Assembly: GCA_963971405.1 (NCBI GenBank)
Contig: OZ020487.1
Coordinates: forward strand, 47,031,039-47,095,038
Source: Psococerastis gibbosa
Taxonomy: Eukaryota; Arthropoda; Insecta; Psocodea; Psocidae
Direction: 5' to 3'
DNA length: 64,000 nt
Positions 12,001 to 23,327 of the stretch are shown here, piece after piece. The notes under the pieces were generated by a model. It worked only from the letters and a program-made list of their open reading frames with translations. It searched no databases and was not told the origin of the DNA. Position 1 is the stretch's first letter. Every line of letters begins with the position of its first letter. The translations under genes and the position numbers were made by a program.

Positions 12001-15000
12001 GCTGCAGATAACTTGGTCGTGTGCACAGTGCCGGTAGGGAAACATGGTAGGACTTGTCCTGGTCACCTCCGAACTAATCGTGTGACTTCACTGTGTTTCC
12101 CAAGTGGTTCGGAATCCACTATAATCAGGAGGTCCACTGTCCTACGGGCTGGCGTAGGACAGTCAAGTCGGGGTCCCTCTATGGGCCCAAATATGAGGCC
12201 TAAGTCGTTTTTAACCCGACGAACACTACTACTACTACTACTAGTACCAATCAACAGCTAAGTCAATAACAATTAACGAAAAAATAACTGAGGGCATCAA
12301 GAGTAATCCTTTCTCTTGACTGTTCTATTCGGGATGTTCGGCAGTCATGTTTTTCTCTTGCCAATGAGGTGGAGGTAAGGTACCAATTAGGGCCGACTTC
12401 TCTACCAATAGATAATCATCATCCATATCATCATCAATAATCAACTAGTTGCCCGGGTGTGGGCAGATGACCAGGCGAAGGTTATGCAGGATTCCATGCG
12501 TAGCCATTCCTGTTCTTCCTGTGCAGTTGGAAACTGTAAGGTTACGACGCAAGTTTTCGGAATGGAGGAAAAGGTTGAGGAAAGTTTGGGTCACCCAAAA
12601 CGTTGGATAATGGTCCAAACGCAAAGTTCATCCAGGGTGTGCTCGGCTTGAAAAGGAAGTGCCATTCCGAGCATATCATGCGAAGTTGGGCTTAGCGAGG
12701 GACACAATTTTTCGGTTCTGCGTATAGTAGAGCTTGGCTGACACATTTTAACTAGCTGCCCTGCATTATGGCGTCTTCGCTGGCGATAGATTGGTGTTGA
12801 ACCTCAATATCAATTCTACAGCAATTGCGAACATCGCTAAAGAAGTGGCTATGTAGTAACATTGTCCTATGGAACCTAGATGCCTAAGTCTATCGCCAAT
12901 ACCACTACTACTAATGCCCGGGTGTGATGCATCAGCCTCTTCCACTCCCGCCTGTCTCTCCACTTCTGATTATTCAACACCTCCTCTGCTACCAGACTCT
13001 CGGCTCTCCTATTTAGAACTGAAATTCTCACCTTTCCCTTCTTTGATACTGAGCGATGCTAAATCAGCGTTGACATCAGTATTTTGAACTTCCAGCGTTC
13101 GAATGAGCGGAGCATTATTGTCCAAAATTGCGACAACAGCAGCTGGAAGTGGAGAAGCCTTCAAGACGATTCGGCACTGTTTATTGGGCGTCAGCAGCGT
13201 CATTGTCTCATTCTCTTCATTTTCCTAAAAAAAAGTCATAAAATTCATGTTACGGGGTGCTGTTGTGTACCCAGGGCACACTGATGGGGCAGGTGTCCGT
13301 TCGTCTTTGTAAAATAAAATAATGACTCAAGATAGCCATATTGCTGGCACATCCCACCAAGTATACCACAGGAGCTGAAGAAGGAGTCTTTTTAACTTGT
13401 TTTGTTAGATTCTACAATATGGCCTAAATTACACAATAATAAAGATAAGGCAGCTAGGCTTACGTAGATATGAGAGTCCTGAATGCAGGCCCTGACTACT
13501 ATAAAAATGAATGAGTCATCAACAGTAGCATTTCAATGAGGCAGGGGTGGAGCCTGGGGTGCCAGGCATTAATTTTATGTTTGTTTGGAATATGTGAAAG
13601 TCTTCCTTGAACCATCTGTATATATAATTTAGCGCACTATACCGTATACCAGAGGTTCTCAAAGTGTGGTTGGCGGACCTCCAAGGGTCCACGGCGCAGT
13701 ACCCGTACCATTTTTAACACTAGATAGAGTTACATTAATTTGTCACGTAATTTTTCATTCCTCGTCAGTAACAGTTCACAGAACAGTTAGAGAACTCCTG
13801 CAGCATGCAGCAATTTATATTATTATTATTTCATTTATTATTCTTTTTGTGAATCCCTATCATCTATCATGGCATTCACAAATGCTCTGTACACTAACGT
13901 AGTATGTAGTAGAGTAATCCATGTAGGGGATATGGGACATTCGAGTGCGCCAAGCTTATTGTTTGATTCCTGGGGCCCCCTGCTGCCACGTCTCCTATGA
14001 CGAGCCATTGAAAAAACGTACCACGTGGTCCCAGGACTCAAAAAATATTTTTGACACACTTGAATCACTCGTATATAGAACTCTAGTATGAAGTTTCATG
14101 AGATTGTATCCTGCATATTAAAAGTTTACTAAATGATAACGCTCCGCATCACATGATTGTTAGCGGGATTTCTAGGTTTACTTACTTTCGTCTGAACTGC
14201 TGTAGGTCCCTCAATCGCCTCATTGACCATATCAGTGATGGGTGGAATCACAATGGTTTCTCGAAAGGGAACTATAGGCTCTGATACGTTGATATCTACT
14301 TTGGCGTACCTGAAAGCAGTCATGGTTGTAAATAGGTCTCTGACTTCGGAACTTGGAAATCTCAGAGCAATAGTAAAAACACAAGCTAGCGGAAAATCGT
14401 ACGTCATCATGTAACAACAATATTGGAGTATCTATTTAACAACTTGGTAGAAAGCATCTACAGGCAGAGGAATTGGAGAAAGGAAGATATGAAAAAATGG
14501 ACTACAACAGAATTCGAATTTCACTCTCCACCTTGCCAGATGACTGCACCAAGTCCGTCGCCGTGACATGCTCGCTAGTTTCATAATACACAGACCTCAG
14601 TAGCTGAGTCTGGGTCTGAATGATTCAAAAATTGGCGCGAACCGCGTCGCATCTCTCTTATATACAGAAGCTCTACTAAACCTCTCTTTCAAATCCTTCG
14701 AACAACGCTGTAAATGCATCTCCTCCACAATCAGAATGATATCTCCCCAGTCTCCTGTACACAGACTTTCATAGTTGGGCCTGACTGATTTAAAAATTGG
14801 CGCGAACCACGTCACATCTTTCTTACATACAGAACTTTACTAACCTCTCTTTCAAATCCTCCAGGCATCGCTGTAAATGTACCTCTCCAACTGTTAGAAT
14901 GACATGCTCCCCAGTCTCCTGTACACGGACTTCCACAGCCGGGTCCGACTGATTCAGCAATTTGAGCCCCTTGACAAGCGCGGGCATGTCCATGGGATGC

Positions 15001-18000
15001 ACCGTTTCCACGGCAACCCGTAAAATCGGCGTCACCACCTGGTTGATAGTCAATAAAATAAATAAAATGACACTGTGCCAGGTATTACTAAAATTAATTG
15101 AAATGAAAACTATTTTGACACTAAGGCCTTGTACCAATACCGCTTGGCAAATATTCGTAAAACAGGCCTATATGAGGCAGCACCGTTATCTCCCAATGTA
15201 TATGTATGTGTCGGGTATTGCACGGTTGGTCAATGATTTTTTATATTTTTTTTTTATAAAAAGGTTAATTGCGTACAAACAATTTAATGAATGTATCCGA
15301 TTAACCTCTTCAATCGCCTCACTAAGTAACCTAATAGGTACTTGTGTCGAGTTACGACACGTCTCCAATCGCAAGGTATGTAGAGACCCGCACAAGTACA
15401 AGCATGCTACCACCTGGCCACCGAAGTCGCTTAGAAGTTGATGTAGAGCCAGAGCGGAAGTAGTCCCCACCTAACCAACTTGGAGAGATTGTGTCCCTAA
15501 TGCCAAGGCTCTGAGGCGAATAAAATAATAAAATAAAATAAATAAATGTATTTCGTTTCTTCAATATTACATATAAATATACAGTGATATAATGAAGTAG
15601 GGGTGGCCGAGTTTCTGCTGTTAAGAAATGGAAACTAACATACTTCAGCCATGCGGTGAGGAACGAAAAATATCGCCTTCTACATGTTATAAACTAAGGA
15701 AGATAGGAAGATAAGGAAGATAAGGAAGATAGAAGGACTCCCGAAGGAACATCCTGATTGAAATACCTGCGGCAGTGGTTTGACAAGAGCAGGACTTATA
15801 AATCCGTACGAATTGCCATGATGATCGCACATACGAGGGATATAAAGAGGAAGAACCAAACTGTATGTTCATTAATCCTTTCCTAAAAATACCATCCGGT
15901 CTGAGAGGTCTATGTAGATAGAGGCTATTACAGTTTATTCAATCCAGCAGCTCACACCCACCTGGTTGATATCAGCAAAGCTCGGACATGCCAATGTGTC
16001 GGCGAGGGTCGCCGTTTTGAGCACGTGTTCCTGCAGGCCACCGACGCCAATTACGCTTCCGGCCGCGGCTTCCTGCAGTGGCAGCAGATCACGGCCCATC
16101 AGTAAGTATAGTTGTTCGACACGTATTCGTGTTACGTGCTGGTTGGACTTCAAGTCACGCAGTGTTAAAGACGGGTCGATGTCTTCTGGTTTTAACTGCC
16201 AATAAACGGTTAATATTAAAATATGTAATTACTTTCCGGTATGGTAGTAATACTGGTACTGGTAATACTGTAGTATCCCCACATGTTTTTGAACTTTCAT
16301 TGGCATTTTTGAAGTTTAACTTCATATGGGAGGGTCTTGAAATCTGGATTGTTATCCTTTTTGGTGACACAAACTGTGGGCAAGCTACCCGATTGATTTC
16401 GATCGAAATCGGCATGAAGGCTCATAAAAATCATATCTCGGGACAATCATTCACTGTTTTGGACTAATTTAATTTGGGGGGCGTAAGCCCCTTCAAACTC
16501 CAATAAAAACGGCTACAAATATTATTTTTCTTTTTTCTCAGATTTTGTTCTCCCATAGTTGGATAGCTGGCAGTGTCCAGATTGCAACAATACCAACAAT
16601 GTAGCTAAAAAGTGTAGTTACCTCTGTCTTTTATTACTACGGAAGTAAGGTTTCTTACCTTCCCCAAGACCGATCTAGGATCATGCTTAGGCCCAAGCAC
16701 AAAAAGTTCCTGACCAACACGGATAGTCCCACTAAAGACACGAGCAAACGCTATAAAAGCATCTTCATCTTTATCCTCCACCTCAAGTATTTGCTCATCT
16801 TTCCCTTCCTGACTGACTTCATCAAGCACTTCTTGACCTTCAAGCCTCGACTTATGCCTCTGAAGAGCAGCCTCCCGTCTTTGCGCCATTTGCTCACTGC
16901 TGAGGGGCTTAGTTTTGTTTTCTGGAAGTAGTTGCCGCTCCACTGGGAACATTTTTGATATGAAGACTATAGTGGGAGCTGAAGGATCGGCACTGCAGTT
17001 GATAAAGGCGCTTTTTAGGCTCTGTGTCTCCGATGGAAGCATATCGAACCTTTCGTTATGTGAACACATTAGACGCTCGGCGTTTTCTTCGCTGAGAGGC
17101 ACTGGTGGTGGTAGTCGTTCACATACCATGTCTGAAAAAATTAATCATTCGAGTCAAGGTTAATTGAAAAAAAAAATACAAGGGAAGTCCGTGGTAGTAG
17201 CAAAGAGTTAGAGTATCGAAGCTTATAAGCTAATCGCAAGATTTCACTACCAATGAGGTAGCAAAACTGGAAAATTTGAACAAGGTGACCGAAAGGGACA
17301 ACCAACCAAAAAAAAACAAACAGTAGAAAAGAGCTAATTTCATAGCAGAACCATTAAACCACAAAAATCGGCATATTATCGGAAATCATCAATGATTGAC
17401 GTCAAAAAATTCCAGAAAAAGCTCATTTCTTTGGGCCAATTCCAATTGGAAAAAGAAACAAAGTTGGTACGAAATAAAAGTGACCTGTATCAGGTCCAGG
17501 GAGGATGAATAAAGTCACTTACTTGTTGACTGTAAAAACCATAGAATAATATTTACTTATTTATTTATGGTAAAAACGGTACATACCTAGTACACAAGAA
17601 GCCAACGGTAGCCACCCAGAACAAGTCCGGACAAGTAGAGTAGTGGTACGGACTCTGACTTTCACCCGAAAGGTTGTTGGTTCGAGACCTACACTTCCTA
17701 AATTTTCTGGCCATGCTTCGGAGGGCATGTAAAGCAGGCGGTCCCGGGCCTTCCTAGTTGAGTGTAAGAGAGGGCTTTATAGCCCTAACTCCGCTAGGTT
17801 GGCTTAGTAATAGAACAAAAAGTCCTTATTTATTTATTTATAACAAACCAACTGCAGCTGGACCTTACTTGTACAGTCGGTTGTTTGAAAATCAATAGCC
17901 ATACCTTAAGGCTTAAAATATTGTAGCGTTGTATGGTAAATACTCGTAATCTTCTTCTTCTAATGCCTCTTCTATCGAAGATTTGTTTGAAAATCAATAG

Positions 18001-21000
18001 CCATACCTTAAGGCTTAAAATATTGTAGCGTTATATGGTAAATACTCGTAATTTTCTTCTTCTAATGCCTCTTCTATCGAAGATTGGCGATAATGATGGC
18101 AATTTGAACCGTGGAGACTGCTACTCTGAGAAGAGAAGTCGTGCTCATGCCAAACCACTACCTCAGATTTTTCAACCAGGATTTTTTCTTCTGCCGGGAG
18201 CCCTCTGTCCTTCTATCATCCCTTGGATTATTACAGACATATAATACTGACATTAAACTAAGGATGAAGAGGCAACCTCCTCGTTATAACCGAAATTATG
18301 TCTTAATGTCTTACCGAGTAATATTTCCGTCAGAATTCCTTTATAAGGGCATATATGACGGCATGAAGAACGGTAAATACTTTTACATACCTAATACAGA
18401 GGAAGCCAACGGTAGCCACCCAGAACAAACGGCCTGCAGCTGAACTTTATAGTCGGTCGTACGTAAATCTCTAGCCATAACTTTTATATTCAAACTCTGC
18501 AATATCTTTTCCAGTTTCTCTTTATCTCGCCGTATCGCAATGACGTCATACAGAGCCCACAGGTTGTCGAGCACAAACTGAACAAACATCGGCTTCTTCG
18601 CTTTGGCCTGCGCTCCTTTTAGAATCCTTTTAGTTTTGGCGTGCAGGTAGTAATCGCCCCACAAAGTCTTGTTCAGAACGGATTCATTGATGCCGAGCTT
18701 CGCTGCGTACATTCGTGCAAAATCTTTAACTCTGTAACAAAAAAACAGGTTTTAATTAATTAATTAATTTTAAGTTACACCAGTCGTTAAATATTGAATT
18801 AGCTTCCATTATGCAACTAGAAGGGTAAAGGTAGAAGGACTCCCAGCAGAAGAAGAACGTCCTGGTTGAAAAACTTCGGGCAGTGGCTTGGAAAGAGCAG
18901 CAGTCTCCGAGGTTCCAATTCACATGATGATCGCCAATCTTCGCTAGAAGAGACATTACAAGAAGAATAGCTTTTGCTCTTGACCTTCTTGACTGTACTT
19001 TCACTTTTTCTCCAATTAAATCTGGCCAACTCTGCCCTCGTCTACCTTCTTTACAGTTTATATAGGTTTACATGACCGTGGTGCCACATCAGCTTTTATC
19101 TTTTATTAAGTAAAGATTGGTATAGGTCACCTACGAAACTTGCAGTATGTGGATATAATTGTTGAGAAGCACAAAAAATTACATGGTATATCTATTTACA
19201 TTTATGATTTAATGCAAGTGGTATACAATGAGTTTTTAAATTACATCGTTGGAAACACTGAATTGTTTGTATGCGAATAATCTTTTTACTAAAAAAAATA
19301 TATATATATATATATATATATAAGGAAGTGATACGATGCCCTCTCTATATCAGATAGATAATAAGATCCCCGGAGGCCTGTCATTCGGAATTTTTTATAG
19401 GAAAGTTCAACACATCAATGTGAAAACTACATACTGGAATGCCCAACCGTCGTAAGCACTGGCAAAGGCCACATTTCCGCTCTCTGGAGAGAAATATAGA
19501 TGTTCGTCATCAGCCTCCTCCAGGCCTGCGCTCCAGTCATAAGTCTCTTTCTGGCCAGTGTCTTTTTCAGTAGACGACTCTTTTTCTCTTGCGGCAGTTG
19601 TGGCCTGATCGCTTTTTGCCAATACATCGGCTGTGAACAGCTCTCCAGTCACTGCGTTTACTTGCTCGAGAACCTACAGAAAGTATAGTGTAAGAGTTGT
19701 GGTTCGCAAGAGCCAATGGTTTTAGGGAATGGGTCTGATCATCAACTAAACAAAAAGAGGCAAAACAGCAAGTAATGCCTTCAGGTATAAGCAGCAGACG
19801 ATTTTCTTATGAAGTACTACAGGAGGAGAGGTGTACAAAATCATTTCACAGAAAAATGTCGACAGTAGATTCTTTGGTCAACCGGTGTTAGCGAAGATCA
19901 AATACTGTGTATCAAAATGCAGAAGAACACTTCTTCATTCTACTAATTCCTCAATGATAGCTGAAATACGTTGAAGCAGTAGTATCCGGGGCGTGGTCGA
20001 TCTGAAAGGAAGTACTTGGAAGCACACTTTTAGATCGACCACGGCTCATCAGCCCGGATTCTACTGCTCATCATCTGACTCCGTGAAAGCCTTTGCAATT
20101 AGACAGCTCAACATACAATATTTCCCGAGAAATTTGATCTTGTTCAAATGTGAAAGAAAGAAAGTAAATTGTCTTTATTTCCCATATGGGCGATTTTTTG
20201 ACCTTTCGGCCCACTCTTACAATTAACCCAAATGTGAGGGGATTTTTAATCTCTTACTGCTACAAAAAGTGTCGAACTCATAGTTATAAAATTGTCTACT
20301 GGCAGTGAGCCGCCATAGAAAATAACTTGCCTGAGTAATTCTAATGTAAGCATCTAGCGGAGCAAGCTTGAGTTCCAATATTAATCGGTCAATCTTGTTC
20401 AGTACCAAGACCGGCTTGATATTTTCTTGCCAAGCTTGCTGCAATGCGACCTTGGTCTGAGGACAGACACCCTCCACTACATCCACCACGAGAATGGCGC
20501 CATCGCACAGTCGCACGGCTGTCGAGACTTCGGTGGAAAAGTCCACATGACCTGGCGAGTCAATCAGGTTGATGAGGTACTGCGAGTCGCGGAAGCCATG
20601 GACCAGCGAGATGGCACTACTTTTCATTGTTATGCCGCGAAGTTGCTCATCTTTCCGACTATCCATGTATCTGAAATGGAATATCTCGACGCACTTTATT
20701 ATACAATATATACCTTACCGGTTTGATAAGGCAAACCTAAAATGTGCAAAAGTAATACATGCTAGCTGCGATCAACTGCACGGACTGCCCATTGCGTATT
20801 CTTTTCATTAATAATTTTTTAGAGCATCTAACAAAAGGAGTTCCCTTGACCTCAGTGACTTATATTAAATTTTGCGGCCCTAGGCGCGCAAGTAGTTCGC
20901 CTCTTCGGATTATTCCTCACTGCTTGACCCTGATGGTATTTAAATCATAATATTCTTGGTACATGTACCCTGGTGACGACTTATTACATTCTTGATGTTG

Positions 21001-21513
21001 TGCTTGTTGATTAATTGATTGTATAATTAAACAGAATAATATATTTATTTATTTATTATTTATTTAAGAGCGGCTTATATTAATTTTTTTTTGCTGCCAA
21101 CAGTTTTGGGTGCATTGATATTGGGTAACACATACAGTACATGGCAACAGAAAAATTCTTCCATCTTATTAAATTGTCAGGTAGATGATTGGAGTCGGCC
21201 CTATTGCAGAGCCACCAGCCGGGCGAGCCAGAGGGAAGGCAAAGAAGGTGCGGAACGACATTGACCAATGTTATGCAATGAATGACAAACAGCTGACAAA
21301 AACAGTAAATTGTAGTCTTGCATTAAATTAAATTGAATTAATTCCATACCTCAATTTCCCGACCATTCTCGAAGATATAATTCCATTACTTGCAACCAAA
21401 CTGTCAGCAAGTGTAGTTTTCCCATGGTCAACATGGGCTATGATACATATGTTTCTGACAAGATTTGGATTACTATGCAGTTGAGTAATAAGTTGGGAAT
21501 CAACAACTCGCAT
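9081..21513 (-). CDS. EFL1: EFL1, elongation factor-like GTPase 1 (11 exons, 3' end missing)
   Basis: EFL1 is an EF-2-like cytosolic GTPase that works with SBDS to eject eIF6 from late pre-60S subunits. Exons in order: 21513-21350, 20670-20331, 19673-19435, 18731-18391, 17131-16659, 16195-15962, 15038-14845, 14309-14186, 13224-13032, 11702-11336 and 9217-9081. All phases agree and total 2806 nt, about 935 codons. G1 is AHVDHGKT, switch I is RGITMKSS, G3 is DSPGH and G4 is NKID. The EFL1-specific acidic insertion lies in exons 3-5; domain II reads YLLMGRDL; the EF-2-like part has [16 protein letters not shown] and [19 protein letters not shown]. Exon 11 ends at QVDADVLG, so about 100 C-terminal residues are missing and probably lie beyond the left edge. 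The exon 2 donor is GC (CAG|GCAAGT). The start ATG matches the usual MRVVDSQ-type N-terminus. Confidence 0.95.
9385..9490 (-). mobile_element. SINE tail fragment (family B)
   Basis: Reverse-complement match to the 3' body of the better copies at 17625-17835 and 63770-63998: TGGCTTAGTAATAGAACAA, GGGCTTTATAGCCCTAACTC and GTAAAGCAGGCGGTCC, in reverse order on the plus strand. The tRNA-like head is missing, replaced by a TATA-rich stretch to about 9550. Confidence 0.65.
9748..11200. mobile_element. 1.45 kb near-complete palindromic (foldback) element
   Basis: Ends are TAGCCCAGGGTAGA (left) and TCTACCCTGGGCTA (right). The arms stay complementary almost to the centre near 10474: for example, GATCTGAGTTCGGGAGGCAG at about 9867 mirrors the stretch near 11090, and the CCGGGGTTTTGG block at about 10050 mirrors CCAAAACCCCGG near 10900. 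It has TA at both edges, consistent with a TA target site. No protein longer than chance is encoded. It sits in the EFL1 intron between exons 10 and 11. A second copy is at 25144-26939. Confidence 0.85.
13652..14070. mobile_element. hAT-like end, partial
   Basis: CAGAGGTTCTCAAAGTGTGG at 13652 is a typical hAT-type terminal inverted repeat start. The matching right end is not obvious before EFL1 exon 8 at 14186, so the element is truncated or too decayed and the right boundary is arbitrary. Confidence 0.4.
14600..14844 (-). pseudogene. Tandem partial copies of EFL1 exon 7
   Basis: Directly downstream of exon 7's donor (in the intron) the minus strand shows a degenerate copy at about 14785-14680 reading [20 protein letters not shown], against [20 protein letters not shown] in the true exon. 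A second, shorter remnant lies near 14640-14600. Each copy carries the same flanking words AAAATTGGCGCGAACC and CATACAGAA, so a unit of about 160 bp containing exon plus intron sequence was repeated. The copy begins mid-exon with no acceptor and has a changed frame, so it is unlikely to be used as an exon. Confidence 0.8.
15258..15432 (-). mobile_element. SINE, family A (tRNA-like head)
   Basis: Reading on the minus strand: CGGTGGCCAGGTGGTAGCAT (an A-box-like start), then GAGACGTGTCGTAAC, GAGGCGATTGAAGAGGTTAA, CGGATACATTCATTAAATTG, and an A-rich 3' end at about 15258. The same consensus recurs at 30281-30446, 38795-38945, 40057-40146, 43149-43302, 59742-59925 and 61775-62100. It lies in the EFL1 intron between exons 6 and 7. 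Confidence 0.75.
15600..15860 (+). mobile_element. LINE polymerase tail, degenerate (family 2)
   Basis: Plus-strand words GAAATGGAAACTAACATACTT, then GAGGAACGAAAAATATCGCC, correspond to [18 protein letters not shown]. The later part corresponds to ETLRQWF-like and AMMIAHTRG words. The same tail occurs at about 60715-60960 (+), 18780-19030 (-), 17930-18240 (-) and 57880-57960 (-). A short expansion of GGAAGATA units at 15698-15732 interrupts this copy. In the EFL1 intron between exons 6 and 7. Confidence 0.65.
16290..16520 (+). repeat. Dispersed repeat, diverged copy of the 28837/34725 family
   Basis: Words GATTGATTTCGATCGAAAT, GGCATGAAGGCTCATAAAAAT, CATATCTCGGGACAAT and AATTTGGGGGG match in order the repeat at 28837-29095 (plus) and 34725-34980 (minus). 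Unknown class; no coding potential. Confidence 0.55.
17570..17930 (-). pseudogene. Degenerate partial copy of EFL1 exon 4, split by a SINE
   Basis: Plus-strand words ACATACCTAGTACACAAGAA, GCCAACGGTAGCCACCCAGA (17600-17627) and, after the SINE insertion, AACTGCAGCTGGACCTTACT, ACAGTCGGT and AATAGCCATACCTTAAG correspond base for base, with drift, to exon 4 and its donor at 18381-18490. The copy lies in the intron downstream of exon 4. A further tandem repeat of its right half follows at 17984-18082 (matching 17884-17982). It is only a 3' piece of the exon, lacks an acceptor and is not expected to be functional. Confidence 0.75.
17625..17835 (+). mobile_element. SINE, family B (tRNA-like head)
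   Basis: Head GTAGAGTAGTGGTACGGACT (A-box-like) and GGTTGTTGGTTCGAGACC (B-box-like) give a tRNA-derived 5' end. The body has GGCATGTAAAGCAGGCGGT and GGGCTTTATAGCCCTAACTC, with the tail TGGCTTAGTAATAGAACAAA. AACAA occurs on both sides and may be the target duplication. It interrupts the duplicated EFL1 exon 4 fragment, so it is younger than that duplication. Best relative: 63770-63998. Confidence 0.8.
18780..19030 (-). mobile_element. LINE polymerase tail, degenerate (family 2)
   Basis: On the plus strand the words run TAGAAGGACTCCCAGCAGAA, GAACGTCCTGGTTGAAAAAC and ACATGATGATCGCCAATCTTC. The words match those of 15600-15860 and 60715-60960. Located in the EFL1 intron between exons 3 and 4. 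A (TA)n microsatellite follows at 19299-19322. Confidence 0.6.
19299..19322. repeat. (TA)n microsatellite
   Basis: About twelve uninterrupted TA units preceded by an A tract, in the EFL1 intron between exons 3 and 4. Confidence 0.9.
19970..20110. repeat. Palindromic repeat, truncated copy of the hammerhead-associated family
   Basis: Inverted words GCGTGGTCGATCTGAAAGGA and TTTTAGATCGACCACGGCTC, then CAGCCCGGATTCTACTGCTC and GTGAAAGCCTTTGCAATTAG. The same end words occur at 40484-40765 and 45940-46155. The middle part with the CTGAAGA/GAAAC core is missing here. In the EFL1 intron between exons 2 and 3. Confidence 0.6.
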
Positions 21514-23327
21514 CTTGAGTTACTAAAGCATGTACTATCAGCAGTATTAGTTAAAAATTTACATAAGTAATAACAAATAATATTATTATTTTTAAATCCC
21601 GAATCGCGACGCGGAACGGCGGAAGCACGGCTTTTGTTTACTTCACTGACGGCCATTTGTTTTATTTACTAATTTACTTGTATTATGGCATGGACTTGCC
21701 AGAACAAAATAAGATTTTCCCCACTGGAAAATTGTTACCCAAATGATTATTAATTTTTACGATATGTATTCATTTAATAGATTATGGATTATTCAACTTT
21801 TTACATAAAAATGAATATTACAGAGATATTAACTAAATTAGTTTTTGGCAGCTTCCACGTTAACATCTACTCACAGGCGCCGAAGCCCGGGAGTTCGCAG
21901 TCCAGATATGGTCACGTGACTTTTTCGACACCAGCGCCGCAGTGTCAATGCATATGTACTCGGTGACAATGAAATCCAATAAATACCCTTTTGTAAAAAA
22001 ATGTAGGAAGTTTTTCTAATATTTAGGTAATTAAAATCACTGAGTTATTATTCTAAGTATAATTAAATAATTAATGTAACTGTCAGTGTTTTAAATGAAA
22101 CATCCAAAGATAGTCAATAATCCTTGGCGCCATTTTCCCTCCATTTTTCAAAATAACATACATTTCATTTTCTCAATAATAAAGCAGGGAACAGTCAAAC
22201 AACACAAGCCTTGAACTAAGAAACCGAATGTTGAGGTACCTAGCTAGTATGGAACAGTGCGGATGTCAAACATGTTGTATAAGTGAAAAGCACCAAAAAA
22301 ACCTCGAAGCATTTGAGATGTGGTGCACTGGTGCTAAATTTATCCGGCTGTCGTCGCATGCTACAAATACCTTGGCAAGCCTAGCCCTATGTTGCCAATG
22401 GTGCGAGGCTCTAACTATAGTGTACGGTAAGCGAAAGCAAAACTCTGATTATTCGATTTATACAAGAAGAGCTCACTGATCTGACATTTGCTACTACACG
22501 AGAACATCATAACAATTAGAGGAACCATATAGAAGGCATCAACGACCTCTGGTCCTGGGTACCCAATAAACAAAATATATCTACTGCATAATTTATTATT
22601 TTATCATAAATTCTTTGATAAGTTAGGAGTGCATATACATGGACATTAACTAATTATTATATTAAAACTAATTAGAAACCTAATTTTTTTTTCAAAGTAT
22701 GGAATGATTAACTATCATATCAATTTTCATGGAGATTTATCTACCAATTATTACGACGGTGACCAATGTTCTTCTGGAAAATTTTTTTTTACCGGTACAA
22801 ATTTTAATCACAAATATACATAGAGCAGGTAGCATAGCGGAAAAGCGGGGTCTGCGCATAGAATGTCCCTACGACCTTGCACCTGATCGGCCAGCGCCGA
22901 AAGGGATTTTTAATGATGAATTATTTTGCAAAAACAAGAGATTTTGAATTTCAGCGGGAAAGCTTCTAGCGCGCAGTGGAAGATCCACTTTTGAGCTTAT
23001 AGCAGAAGACGGGACCTCAGTGGAAGAAAGGTAAATTATGTCTATAATAGTCTATTGCTCGATTCCTCCACCCTCATCGTCATCGACCGCCTATGCTACC
23101 TACTGCCACGCACAATAACAAAGCGCCAGCGCGGGCGGCCATTTGTAAATTATCAAAATAATAAGGATTTGAAAGGTAAATTTTACTTTTAAATATCTGG
23201 GTAATCATCTATAATTTAGGTTTAATTTCTCTGAAAATTAACTTTGGTCTGTCTTAAATTGAATTTACACTACTTTATTGTGTATAAGAGTTGCTTATAA
23301 ATAGAAAATAATTCATTGCAGTGCACC
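21514..23327. promoter_or_regulatory. Shared upstream region of the divergent EFL1 and RpL17 genes
   Basis: EFL1 starts at 21513 (-) and the RpL17 ATG is at 23328 (+), so this 1.8 kb holds both promoters. A palindromic E-box, GTCACGTGAC, lies at 21911-21920, 398 bp upstream of the EFL1 ATG, next to a small GC-rich patch (GGCGCCGAAGCCCGGG). A GC-rich patch GCGCCAGCGCGGGCGGCC at about 23121-23138 probably lies in or near the RpL17 first exon. GATTTGAAAG|GTAAAT near 23175 and the acceptor TTCATTGCAG ending at 23321 suggest a short non-coding first exon and a leader intron for RpL17. The transcription start sites are inferred. Confidence 0.5.
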
